DNA of 64,000 nucleotides from Chitinophagaceae bacterium (GTDB lineage Bacteria; Bacteroidota; Bacteroidia; Chitinophagales; Chitinophagaceae): NCBI GenBank assembly GCA_027484165.1, contig JAIXWH010000102.1, positions 1 to 64,000 of the forward strand, read 5' to 3'. Shown piece by piece: positions 1 to 9,402 of this stretch (position 1 is its first letter; each line of letters starts with the position of its first letter). The notes under the pieces were generated by a model. It saw only the letters and a program-made list of their open reading frames with translations, ran no database searches and was not told where the DNA came from. The position numbers and the translations under genes were made by a program.

Positions 1-513
1 TATTATGGATGGCATTACCATTGGAATTATTATTATTATGCTCATTATCGTCGTTGGAAATACTGCAGATATAATCGATGGAATAGTTTTTATTATGGCG
101 CTATCAGAATCAAATCGCCATACTTTTACAAAATAAAAAGACAAGGCGTATTTGTAAAAACATATACAAGACCTGACCTGATGAGTAAAGGTTCAAATGA
201 TTTCAAAAACAAATTTCCAAATGCCCCATCTGCCCATGAAAATTTGCCAAAAAATCAAAATGTCAGAAATCAAAGTCATCAAACAATAAAATCAAGACAG
301 AATAGACTTGAAGAGAAACAGGAACCAAAAATCACACCTCACATACAAAACCGTCCACAATTAAAAAACAACGAGAGAAGAGATGAAAAAAGAGAACCGC
401 CCATACGGAACAGACCCAATGAAAACAGAAAAATAGATAAAAAAAGGGAGCTCCCCGAAAAACAACAAAATCAAAGTGAAGGAAATTTGAGAAAAGGAGG
501 CAAAAAAGGATAG
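1..513 (+). CDS. 3' part of a Y/W/H-rich then K/R/N/E-rich low-complexity protein, truncated by the window start
   Basis: The frame of ORF 181-513 stays open to base 1 (YYGWHYHWNYYYYAHYRRW...), so the listed ATG is probably internal. Confidence 0.6.
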   Translation, partial: YYGWHYHWNYYYYAHYRRWKYCRYNRWNSFYYGAIRIKSPYFYKIKRQGVFVKTYTRPDLMSKGSNDFKNKFPNAPSAHENLPKNQNVRNQSHQTIKSRQNRLEEKQEPKITPHIQNRPQLKNNERRDEKREPPIRNRPNENRKIDKKRELPEKQQNQSEGNLRKGGKKG

Positions 514-527
514 AAAAAATATATTAC

Positions 528-565
528 AAATAAAAAAGGAAACCCAAAGGTTTCCTTTTTTATTT
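528..565 (+). terminator. Intrinsic terminator
   Basis: 17-bp perfect stem AAATAAAAAAGGAAACC / GGTTTCCTTTTTTATTT with CAAA loop, right after the stop at 513. Confidence 0.85.
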
Positions 566-578
566 GCGGACCGGACGG
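565..578. repeat. Candidate att core, left copy (TGCGGACCGGACGG)
   Basis: Identical 14-mer at 47330-47343; GC-rich in an AT-rich window. Confidence 0.6.
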
Positions 579-639
579 GACGCCAATCTTATGATGTAAA
601 TGATTGAAAATCAATACGTTACAAGGCCTTAAATCATCG

Positions 640-660
640 ACTCACTAAAACACTCACTAA
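640..660. repeat. Arm-type repeat ACTCACTAAAACACTCACTAA inside the left end
   Basis: Near-copy ACTCACTAAAAAACTCACCA at 47210-47229 by the integrase. Confidence 0.5.
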
Positions 661-858
661 CTTTTGTACAAACCTCTACCCTTTTCCGTTAGTTTGTGTT
701 TGTGTTATTATTAACAATGCTAAAGTAAGGAAAATTTGGGAATTTTAGAGAAAATTATTCAATCATTAAAAAATTGTTTCGAATTTTTTTAAAACCCCTT
801 TTTTATGATTTTCATATTAATTGATTATTTTATTTTATCTTAATAGAAATTTTAAAAA

Positions 859-1590
859 ATGAAACAACACCTCAACACGATTTTAATTTGTCTTGCTATA
901 ATTATTGGTCTGGGAATTTTAGGTAATGCCTATAAATATAAATTCACATCATCTGAAACAGTTTCAGTTACTGGTTTATCAGAAAAAGATTTTACCAGCG
1001 ATCTTGTTGTATGGGGTGGTTCCTTTAGCAGAACTGCTATGGACCTGAAAGATGCTTATGCTGCCTTAAAACAAGATGAATCAGCAATCAAAGCATATCT
1101 CAATTCAAAAGGTATTGTAGACAGTTGTATTGTCTTTTCTTCTGTTAGTATGATTAAGAATTTTCAACGTCAATACGATGAGAGAGGAAATGAAATTAGG
1201 GCAGATTATTCTGGTTGTACATTAACTGGGAATGTTAGAGTTGAATCACAGGAAATTGAAAGAGTCGAAAAATTGTCGCGAGAGATTACTGAACTTTTAG
1301 AAAAAGGAATTGAGTTAAACTCCAATGCTCCCGAATATTATTACACTAAGTTAAATGAACTAAAAATAGATCTTTTGGCTAAAGCAAGTGAAGATGCTAA
1401 AAATAGAGCAGAAACCATTGCTAAAAACAGCGGCTCCTCTTTAGGGAATATCAAAAAAGCAAATATGGGTGTATTTCAAATTACAGGTAAAAATGTAAAT
1501 GAAATCTACAGTTATGGCGGATCTTTTAATACTAGTAGCAAATTAAAAACAGCTTCTATTACTTTAAAGGTGGATTATCAGGTTAAGTGA
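859..1590 (+). CDS. SIMPL (DUF541) domain protein
   Basis: N-terminal TM/signal, VSVTGLSEKDFTSDLVVWGGSFSR, ASEDAKNRAETIAKNSGSSLGNI. Confidence 0.75.
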   Translation: MKQHLNTILICLAIIIGLGILGNAYKYKFTSSETVSVTGLSEKDFTSDLVVWGGSFSRTAMDLKDAYAALKQDESAIKAYLNSKGIVDSCIVFSSVSMIKNFQRQYDERGNEIRADYSGCTLTGNVRVESQEIERVEKLSREITELLEKGIELNSNAPEYYYTKLNELKIDLLAKASEDAKNRAETIAKNSGSSLGNIKKANMGVFQITGKNVNEIYSYGGSFNTSSKLKTASITLKVDYQVK

Positions 1591-1626
1591 TTGTATTATA
1601 ATTAATAATCCGGAATATTATATAAA

Positions 1627-2325
1627 TTAATTCTTTTTCCACCATTCTTTAAATTCTTTTTTAAGATAATTCAACCCTAAGTTTATTAAACCAACTATAA
1701 AAAGAGTTTTCCAAAACCACCATATTTGCTTAAAAATAGGCGAATTGCGAAGTATATAGGAAATTGGAATTAATAAGATAACTCCAGCGTAAATAAAAAC
1801 AATAAAATAATTACCAATTCCACCATGCAATCCTAAAGATCGAAATATAGAATTAAATGAACCACCAAAAGAAAAGAAAAACCCAAAAAATATAAATAAT
1901 ACTATAAATATTCTGCTTATTGAAAATGAAGATTTCTTTTTTTTAGTTGATTCTAGCGGTACAAAAGACAAATCTAATTTTTCCGAATTGGATAAATCCG
2001 TATTATTTATATCTCTTGATTTTTTCTGAATAGGTTCTCCAGATTTTATTTTTATATCATCATAAGAGTAAACTGTATCTGATGCATCTAATCCTAGTCC
2101 TTTCAATAAATTATTCAATGCAATTTCACCTTTTATAAAGATCTCTCTATTTCCAGTAGCTTCATCTTTAGGACCCACTATACCTTCTGATTGCAGTTGC
2201 TCTAAAATCCTATCTGCTCGAATAAATCCCAGTTTAAGCCTTCTTTGTAGTAAAGAAGATAATGCACTTTGCTCAAGTACAACAATTCTCGCTGCATCAA
2301 CAAATAACGAATCTCTTTCAATCAT
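1627..2325 (-). CDS. FtsK gamma-type winged helix fused to C-terminal TM helices
   Basis: LFVDAARIVVLEQSALSSLLQRRLKLGFIRADRILEQLQSEGIVGP...NREIFI matches the FtsK gamma pattern; hydrophobic C-terminus ending KEFKEWWKKN. Confidence 0.85.
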   Translation of the reverse strand: MIERDSLFVDAARIVVLEQSALSSLLQRRLKLGFIRADRILEQLQSEGIVGPKDEATGNREIFIKGEIALNNLLKGLGLDASDTVYSYDDIKIKSGEPIQKKSRDINNTDLSNSEKLDLSFVPLESTKKKKSSFSISRIFIVLFIFFGFFFSFGGSFNSIFRSLGLHGGIGNYFIVFIYAGVILLIPISYILRNSPIFKQIWWFWKTLFIVGLINLGLNYLKKEFKEWWKKN

Positions 2326-2905
2326 TTTTATCCATATTTAAAAATACATGATTATCCCAAAATTGTTTGCAATTGCTATACAATGCTAAATCCATTTCTA
2401 TTAATGGTATAGGCATAGCTGGAAAACCTGGAAATGAAGATATAAACAGATAGCCATTTTTCAATGGTTTTAATATCAAAGTACAAGTATTTGTTATTGG
2501 AAAAATAGAAATGTTATAATGCAATAAATCAACGTCTCTGTTCTTCTTTAAATAAACAAACCTTCTTTCCTCTTCAGAGATTTCTTGAATTGGTATAACA
2601 GCTTTGGTTCCGATACCATTAGGGAAATCAGTTTCAGAAACCTGACATTCCAAAATTAAATTGCCATTAATACCGATGGTTTCATTTGTAGGATATTGCT
2701 CAAATCTTTGAAGTAAAGAATTAATATCAGAAGCAAAATCTGAATTAAACTTAGACCCAACTAGCAGAAGCTCTTCATTTATTTGCTTTTGAGTAAACCC
2801 ATGCGATATTAGCATCTCATAAATATCAGGCTTTACATTATTGAAATGCCTGAGCATATGAAATTCTGATTGGAGATTAAATTGTATAGTAGATATATCA
2901 ATCAT
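2318..2905 (-). CDS. hypothetical protein
   Basis: 195 aa ORF overlapping the downstream gene; operon context. Confidence 0.6.
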   Translation of the reverse strand: MIDISTIQFNLQSEFHMLRHFNNVKPDIYEMLISHGFTQKQINEELLLVGSKFNSDFASDINSLLQRFEQYPTNETIGINGNLILECQVSETDFPNGIGTKAVIPIQEISEEERRFVYLKKNRDVDLLHYNISIFPITNTCTLILKPLKNGYLFISSFPGFPAMPIPLIEMDLALYSNCKQFWDNHVFLNMDKND

Positions 2906-2941
2906 TAATTAAAATTATGAATGCAAATTTCAAAAGATGCA

Positions 2942-2958
2942 TTGTTGTCTATTTACAT
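2942..2958. promoter_or_regulatory. Weak copy of the 17-bp palindrome (TTGTTGTCTATTTACAT)
   Basis: About 40 bp upstream of minus gene starting at 2905. Confidence 0.3.
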
Positions 2959-4287
2959 TGATTTATTAGAAAACAACATTTTTTTAATTTTCTTCAATTG
3001 TTGCGGAAATAAAAAAGCAAGAATACCAGACCCAATACCCAATAAAATAAAAACAAGTAACGTATAAAAAACACTATTACTCCACCCCAAATATTTTTGT
3101 GCTAAGGATAACCCATCAAAAACAGGCTGTACAGAACCTAAGCCGCCTAAAATTGAAACAAATTGAAGTAATGCATTTGTTCTTGACTGTTTTTCTTCTT
3201 GAATTGCAGATGAAATTCTATTAATTCTACTCTGAAAAGTTTTTAACTCTTCATCCAAATGCAATGCATCCCCAATTTTATTAAATATTTCATTTGGGAG
3301 AAAATTAAATGAGATATGACTTAAATTGTAGTTGTTGAGAAATTTTTCGAATTGATTTCTGAGTTTAACGGTATTGTCGTGTAAGTCAGAATTATACCGA
3401 TACAAATTATATTTGAAAAATAATCTGAATAAATATATTCTGAAATAGGATTGCTCCCACTTAATTTCCTCTTTTTTCAGAAAATCGCTTCCAATTGTTG
3501 TAAAACTATCAAACATACATAGTGATTCCCAATTGTTAAAAATAGAAATTTTGTTCTTCATCACTTCTTTAAAATAATCGGGGTGTGGAGCAAAATTACC
3601 TTCTCCTATTGAACTTTTTATTGGAGAGGATGTTCCTAAATCAAATAGTAAATTTTTACGATCAACGGGTGAGATCTCACAATCAAGAACACTGAAAACT
3701 TTAAATTTTGACCCACTAAATTCATCAGCCTTAATTTTCTTCTTTTCGTGCCTCAATAATGTACCACATAAATAATTTATCGAAATCCATTCATGCCATC
3801 TTGGCCCCAAAGAATCATCAGTTGAATTATTACTTATTTCTGAGTCAAAATTCCGGCATTGATTGATTATATCGCTGATATATGCAACTGAATGATTTTT
3901 CTCATCTATTTTTAATGTCAATGAAAAAAGACCAATTTGTTCGCCAAAAAGAAATATCTCCGACTTAGTAATTTCAGCATTAAATATATCAGTTATTTTT
4001 TTTTCTCTATCTCGTTTTACAAAAGCAATATCTTTTTTCTGTACCGAAAAAAATCTTCTGCTTAGTAATTCCTTTTCATTTTTTTCGTCGTTTTTGGTAA
4101 ACATTATACTCCTGAAATCAGGATAAAAAATATCTTTCAGAATTTTTTCAGAATTAGTATTACCACTATCTTCCTTATAACCATTATTGAGTAGTTCAAT
4201 TTGAAATAACTTTCTAATTGGTGTCGGATATTCTCCAAGCAGACCAATTATTTTAATTAAACTATGATTAACTTTTGTATTTGTCAT
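2953..4287 (-). CDS. hypothetical protein with two C-terminal TM helices
   Basis: 444 aa ORF; FVSILGG... and FYTLLVFILLGIGSGILAFLF segments. Confidence 0.65.
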   Translation of the reverse strand: MTNTKVNHSLIKIIGLLGEYPTPIRKLFQIELLNNGYKEDSGNTNSEKILKDIFYPDFRSIMFTKNDEKNEKELLSRRFFSVQKKDIAFVKRDREKKITDIFNAEITKSEIFLFGEQIGLFSLTLKIDEKNHSVAYISDIINQCRNFDSEISNNSTDDSLGPRWHEWISINYLCGTLLRHEKKKIKADEFSGSKFKVFSVLDCEISPVDRKNLLFDLGTSSPIKSSIGEGNFAPHPDYFKEVMKNKISIFNNWESLCMFDSFTTIGSDFLKKEEIKWEQSYFRIYLFRLFFKYNLYRYNSDLHDNTVKLRNQFEKFLNNYNLSHISFNFLPNEIFNKIGDALHLDEELKTFQSRINRISSAIQEEKQSRTNALLQFVSILGGLGSVQPVFDGLSLAQKYLGWSNSVFYTLLVFILLGIGSGILAFLFPQQLKKIKKMLFSNKSM

Positions 4288-4293
4288 AATAAT

Positions 4294-4614
4294 TTATTGT
4301 GTAATTATTTTAGCAGAATCTCTTTTTGAAACATAATAAACAATGATATCTGCATCATCTATTTTATCAACTTTATACAATGTAGTAGCTTGTTTAAAAA
4401 GCTGGGGATTTTTTACAATGTACCATTCACCGGGCTTTCTGATGTCAGTTGGACCTGACACTCTATAAATCCACTGATTTGCTTCTTTTGGTTTTTTAGT
4501 AAAAAACACTCTGTATTTAGCCTGGTATTGATTATTGATAAACTTAACCATTTGTGCAGCACCTTTGTTGAAAAACAAAACAAGAGATAATAGCAACAAG
4601 GTTAATGACTTCAT
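4294..4614 (-). CDS. DUF6150-like secreted protein
   Basis: Signal peptide; YRVFFTKKPKEANQW...DADIIVYYVSKRDSA. Confidence 0.6.
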   Translation of the reverse strand: MKSLTLLLLSLVLFFNKGAAQMVKFINNQYQAKYRVFFTKKPKEANQWIYRVSGPTDIRKPGEWYIVKNPQLFKQATTLYKVDKIDDADIIVYYVSKRDSAKIITQ

Positions 4615-4635
4615 AACTTTTAATAATTAAATTAA

Positions 4636-5184
4636 CTATCTTATCTGCATTATTGCAGGATAAGGAATTAATGCTTCACAAAGATGACCAATATAATCAT
4701 CCATAATCATTGATAACCCCAAAATTAATGCTGCAGATATTAATGCTGTAGGTATATTGTTAAGCTTGATTTGATCCCATTCGTTAATTTGAGTAAGCTG
4801 AAAGAAAATAAAAACAGCTGAAGCAATTAATGCCAAGGTAAATATTATTCCAATAAACACAAAAATCACTACATAAGCTAAAGAAATCATAAGGCTTTGC
4901 ATATTAAAATTTGCTGCTTGATTTAAAAATTGAATCGCATTTACTGCAGCACTCAATACAGACGAAAGAATTAATGAACCGGAAAGCAAAATACCTACCT
5001 GAAAAATTGCAAACGAAGTATTGGTTTCTTCAATTTGGAATCTTTTGCGCATAAAATAATTTAATAGTCGATACAGTAAAAAAAGCGCACTGAGTCCGAA
5101 TACAAAAGCAATAAAAACCTGGATAATAATAATAGATTTCATAATTTTTAGTTTGATTTTAATGATTGTAGAAAATTGCGACAT
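4636..5184 (-). CDS. multi-pass membrane protein
   Basis: Four to five hydrophobic segments; start may be the internal Met at MKSIIIIQVFIAF. Confidence 0.65.
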   Translation of the reverse strand: MSQFSTIIKIKLKIMKSIIIIQVFIAFVFGLSALFLLYRLLNYFMRKRFQIEETNTSFAIFQVGILLSGSLILSSVLSAAVNAIQFLNQAANFNMQSLMISLAYVVIFVFIGIIFTLALIASAVFIFFQLTQINEWDQIKLNNIPTALISAALILGLSMIMDDYIGHLCEALIPYPAIMQIR

Positions 5185-6805
5185 CCCAATTAACGGGAAT
5201 ATTGTTTTCCGGAGCTACCATCCCTAACCTATATCCTTTTGCTGTTAATTCAACGCCATAATGGCTTACTCCATTTATTTCTTTGTGGATTCCATAACCA
5301 ACCGGAACTCCTACACCCAGTATACTGTGTCCATATGCTTCACTTACCCAAACAGAGCTTGCAATATTGAGCTCTTTCAAAATAGAAAAAGCCAATAGAC
5401 TCCTTGTATCACAGTCACCTTTTAAATTATGTAAAAATTCATAGGGAGATTGAACCCCTGCCACTATATTCGGTAAACAAGGTTTATGTTTTTGGTGATA
5501 CTCAACCATAAATGTATTTCCACTTTGTATAGCCACTTCGCAAGTGCCTTCATGAACCAAATAATATGGTATTTCCTGAATAAAAGTTACAACCATCTCT
5601 GCAGTTTGTAATGCATCCATATTTTTTTTTGCAGCAGAATCACTGAATATTTTTGAAATTGCTCTTATTTTATTCTCATCAATTTTGTACAATCCCGAAT
5701 AAAATTGACCATAAAAATCTGCAGAAGAATTATAATTTGTAATTCTATTTCTTAATTCCGCTTGTTGTAAAGTTGAATTTTGAAAAGAACTAACAGAGGT
5801 GTTGTAATTTGCCTTATAAAAAGCATTTGCAAAATCATACCACTTAATTTCTTTACTTGAGATTTCATCATCTATCTTCCCGTCTCCATTTGTATCTGTT
5901 TCTTTTGGAGGTGTAATTTTTATATTGCCCTCTCTTTTTTTTATTGGTATTGAACCTGTATTGGTATCATAGAATAATTTTAAAATAAAATAACCTATAA
6001 AACCAAATAATAATATAGAACCTATTATCCTAAAAATACTCCCAAGATTAATTATCCTAGACAACAACCATAAAAATCCCAAAACTGCTAATATGTAAAA
6101 TAATGATCTGCCAGAGTTCCATAAATAAATAAGAAATAAAAGAAAAAGTATACCCAATAATATACGAGATATCCATTTTGACCAACGTCCGATGGATTGA
6201 GAGATGGGTAAAGATTGACCTATTGATGAATTACTATCACCATTTGACGTGAAGCTATTGCCAACTCCTTGAATATCAACTATTGAATCATTTCCTGAAA
6301 AATTATTAACGCCTGATACAAAATTTCCTTTTTTGTCAACTTCTACTTGATTTTGATTACCTATTATATTAACCCCTGAAACATTATTATGTGTTTTTAT
6401 AATTGCATCTTTGATTTTTTTCTTTGGCTCAATTTGAAAATAAACATCTGCTAATACTTCTCTCCAATCAGACCCAAGAAACGATGACTCATCTTTTGAT
6501 AATTTAATGTTGTTTAATAGAACATTATAAATATTACCAGAATAAAATTGATTTTCTCCTGATGTAATGAAGATCTCTGTTTTTTTTCCAATTTTCCAGA
6601 GTCTATGAGTTGTTATTTTTTTATAAAATTTATAGTCATGTGTTTTGTGTAATTCTGCATCAAAATCATCGATATTTTCACAGTTGGTTAATTCGATGTA
6701 TTTCCAATCAAAATCGGAGTGAACAAAATTTCCAACATGATGGCTTTTTGTTTTTTTAAAAACGCCCTTAAATTTTGCTTTTATATATGCTGACATTTTT
6801 TCCAA
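5159..6805 (-). CDS. transglutaminase-like membrane protein
   Basis: NLKGDCDTRSLLAFSILKELNIASSVWVSEAYGHSILGV (Cys/His motif); TM segments; Ca-loop-like DTNGDGKIDDE; N/G-rich repetitive stretch. Confidence 0.7.
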   Translation of the reverse strand: MEKMSAYIKAKFKGVFKKTKSHHVGNFVHSDFDWKYIELTNCENIDDFDAELHKTHDYKFYKKITTHRLWKIGKKTEIFITSGENQFYSGNIYNVLLNNIKLSKDESSFLGSDWREVLADVYFQIEPKKKIKDAIIKTHNNVSGVNIIGNQNQVEVDKKGNFVSGVNNFSGNDSIVDIQGVGNSFTSNGDSNSSIGQSLPISQSIGRWSKWISRILLGILFLLFLIYLWNSGRSLFYILAVLGFLWLLSRIINLGSIFRIIGSILLFGFIGYFILKLFYDTNTGSIPIKKREGNIKITPPKETDTNGDGKIDDEISSKEIKWYDFANAFYKANYNTSVSSFQNSTLQQAELRNRITNYNSSADFYGQFYSGLYKIDENKIRAISKIFSDSAAKKNMDALQTAEMVVTFIQEIPYYLVHEGTCEVAIQSGNTFMVEYHQKHKPCLPNIVAGVQSPYEFLHNLKGDCDTRSLLAFSILKELNIASSVWVSEAYGHSILGVGVPVGYGIHKEINGVSHYGVELTAKGYRLGMVAPENNIPVNWDVAIFYNH

Positions 6806-6815
6806 TTATGCTTAT

Positions 6816-8201
6816 TTAATCTCCTTTTAAACCTGTTGAATCTTGCTGGGTATTTTTCAATTTCTTTGATCTTTTTGTAGTTACAAATTCTGTTTGCATT
6901 AATTTAACTTCAACCCTCCTGTTCATTAGTCTGCCTTCTGTTGTGTTGTTATCTCCTTTGGGCTCTTTATCTCCCATTCCTACAGCTGTTAGACGAGACT
7001 CCTGAACTCCAAGACTTGTTAAAAACCGCTTTACGCTTTCTGCTCTTCGTTGAGATAACTGAAGGTTAGATGCCGGATTTCCTACATTATCTGTATGCCC
7101 ATAAATTGTAGCACTCAAACTGTCGTTTTTAATTAAATATTCAGCAAGCTTTTGAAGATCTATTGCTGAAGTTGGCAACAATGTGTCGCTGTTTGTATAG
7201 AATTGTACATTGGGTAAACTTACAGTTTCATAATTTACCCTTGTTGTGGAATCTACTATAGAAAGCGTATCGCTTTTTACAATTGTCAAAGTGTCTATCC
7301 TATCTTTGATTACTTCTACTTTAATAGTATCATGTATTACTTTTACTGAATCAGTTTGTTTGTGACAGCCTTGATTTAATAACCATGACAATAGAGCTGC
7401 TAAAAGCAATAATAACAATGGCAAAAAGCAGCCGGATGAAAAGCAACCTCTTTTATTTGAAGCTCCAAAACAACCATCCCAGCTACCCGTAGCGCCACCA
7501 CCTGCGTTGAGATTATCATTTCCACCAAAACAACCCGCATTTGGATTGGGGCCAACATTCATTCCAGATAATTGGCTAAATCTTTTACCAAATAAGAAAG
7601 GGAAACAGCCTGATGCATTAGTTAGTTTACCTAAATTAGTTTTACTAAAGTCCTTGATTTTTTTAATTTTATTTTCTTCTATTACCTTATCTATTGGTAA
7701 TGGCAAATTATCATCGCTTAGATATATTATTTCTTTACAATAGGCAAGACCTTTAATTTTCCCATGAGTAGGATTTGCAAGCATAGCATTAAAAGTGGAA
7801 TAATAAGTTTGAACTCCATCTTTTTCTACTAAATAAGATTCTATTGGATACTTCCCACCTTCTGTTTTTTGGTCCAGTGCTTCTAATCCTTTATCATCAT
7901 TTTCAAGAAATAAAAATATTTCAGATATTTTAATAACTTCAGATTTTTCATTTGAGTTTTGATTGTGTTTAAAACTCATCTCAACATCACAATTTTCTTT
8001 AGAATTGATATAAGGATTTTCTAAAAGTAATTTATGATCAGGATAATCTTCAGCCTCAACAATCTCAACATCTTCCATTCTGAATCTGGGTTCGAGTTTA
8101 AATTTTGATTGTTTATAGTTTGTAGCACCAAGCTTTTGGTGATCTTGTGTTACATACTGACATCTGAGTATTCCTTTATAATATTTATACTTTGCTTTCA
8201 A
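6816..8201 (-). CDS. OmpA-family C-terminal (peptidoglycan-binding-like) domain protein with TM
   Basis: SATIYGHTDNVGNPASNLQLSQRRAESVKRFLTSLGVQESRLTAVGMGDKEPKGDN...NRRVEV; TM; Cys/Gly-rich segment. Confidence 0.85.
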   Translation of the reverse strand: MKAKYKYYKGILRCQYVTQDHQKLGATNYKQSKFKLEPRFRMEDVEIVEAEDYPDHKLLLENPYINSKENCDVEMSFKHNQNSNEKSEVIKISEIFLFLENDDKGLEALDQKTEGGKYPIESYLVEKDGVQTYYSTFNAMLANPTHGKIKGLAYCKEIIYLSDDNLPLPIDKVIEENKIKKIKDFSKTNLGKLTNASGCFPFLFGKRFSQLSGMNVGPNPNAGCFGGNDNLNAGGGATGSWDGCFGASNKRGCFSSGCFLPLLLLLLAALLSWLLNQGCHKQTDSVKVIHDTIKVEVIKDRIDTLTIVKSDTLSIVDSTTRVNYETVSLPNVQFYTNSDTLLPTSAIDLQKLAEYLIKNDSLSATIYGHTDNVGNPASNLQLSQRRAESVKRFLTSLGVQESRLTAVGMGDKEPKGDNNTTEGRLMNRRVEVKLMQTEFVTTKRSKKLKNTQQDSTGLKGD

Positions 8202-8202
8202 A

Positions 8203-9396
8203 TTAAATTGATGGTTTAATCAACGATTTCAAGAGTTCATCTTTGCTTAATTCATTTCTTGGTTTAAAATGTTCTGTTTTTTTTGTACAATAGGGAGGAT
8301 TTTCCCAAACCATTGTTTCAAATCCACTTTGAGGAGTATATTGAAAATTTTCCTCAAGAAATCTTAAAATATACTTTTGATTTTCATGATACTTCTCTTC
8401 AATTTTCTGTTTATAATATTTTGTTGAGATTTCAGAGTAAACGTATTTTTTATCGGTTTTAAGTCTGTGAAGTATTAAATGCGGAGCAACTAAAACTAAT
8501 ATGATTAAAAGTGCTGTCAATAAAAAAAAAGGATATTTTGTAACTGATCTAAATGATTGTACAATGAAATAACGATTTTTAATATCTTCTTTGTAAGCAA
8601 TTAAATTTATTTCAAGTTCCTGATTATGTTTATTTATGATTTCTGTTAATTGTTGATTTAAAATATTGAGTTGTGCGGTTTTTTCCTTTAATAATCCTTT
8701 CTGCTGATTTATTTCATTTTGAGTGTTTTTTATTCTTACTCTTAAATAGGCCGTATTCATTTCTAATGACTCCTGAGCATCCTTAATAAACTGATTTACA
8801 CATGATTCATGTATAGTTTGATTTAGGTCTTCATTTTTTTGAAAATGTATAATGCAAGCCAATGGAAACAATACCAATAATCCAATAACGCTAATAATAG
8901 TAAATCTGATGATACCCGTAAGAACAGGAATGGGTGTATCTGATTTGGGAAATTTAGGTTTAGTGATCTTAGATAACAGCTCCTTCAATTTTTGATTTGA
9001 TTTCTCAAATTTAGATGAGGTATTTTCTTTTGCTGAAGTCTGATTTGATGTTAAACCAATATTATCAACCATATCAGCTTTCTTAGTTTCATCTATTGCA
9101 TCTTTTTTTCCCTCTTTTACTTTTTCTGGGTCAAAAATTGATTTTCGTAAAATAACCAATGAGAATCTGAAAATAGTACCTATTACCAATCCTAAAACTA
9201 TTCCCAAGGGAATTGCCATATAAATGGATGAGGTTATGAAGAAGAAGAGAGATATACCTGACGATATAGCCAGAATCATAAAAAATACAAAGTAGCGTAA
9301 TGCACTACTGTACATTCGCTTCTCACTTTGAGGAACATCATCCCAAAGGTGTTTTTCCAAACCAAACATCGAAATAGTTAAAGTATGCAAACTCAT
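8203..9396 (-). CDS. DUF4407-like TM/coiled-coil/TM protein
   Basis: N-terminal TM pair, central Q/N/K-rich coiled coil, later TM; same architecture as the neighbouring DUF4407 protein. Confidence 0.5.
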   Translation of the reverse strand: MSLHTLTISMFGLEKHLWDDVPQSEKRMYSSALRYFVFFMILAISSGISLFFFITSSIYMAIPLGIVLGLVIGTIFRFSLVILRKSIFDPEKVKEGKKDAIDETKKADMVDNIGLTSNQTSAKENTSSKFEKSNQKLKELLSKITKPKFPKSDTPIPVLTGIIRFTIISVIGLLVLFPLACIIHFQKNEDLNQTIHESCVNQFIKDAQESLEMNTAYLRVRIKNTQNEINQQKGLLKEKTAQLNILNQQLTEIINKHNQELEINLIAYKEDIKNRYFIVQSFRSVTKYPFFLLTALLIILVLVAPHLILHRLKTDKKYVYSEISTKYYKQKIEEKYHENQKYILRFLEENFQYTPQSGFETMVWENPPYCTKKTEHFKPRNELSKDELLKSLIKPSI

Positions 9397-9402
9397 CTTT
9401 AA

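Noticed and set aside
566-580. Calling the left core an actual tRNA gene
   Set aside because: Only ~15 nt resemble a tRNA 3' end; the expected T-loop and upstream arms are absent.
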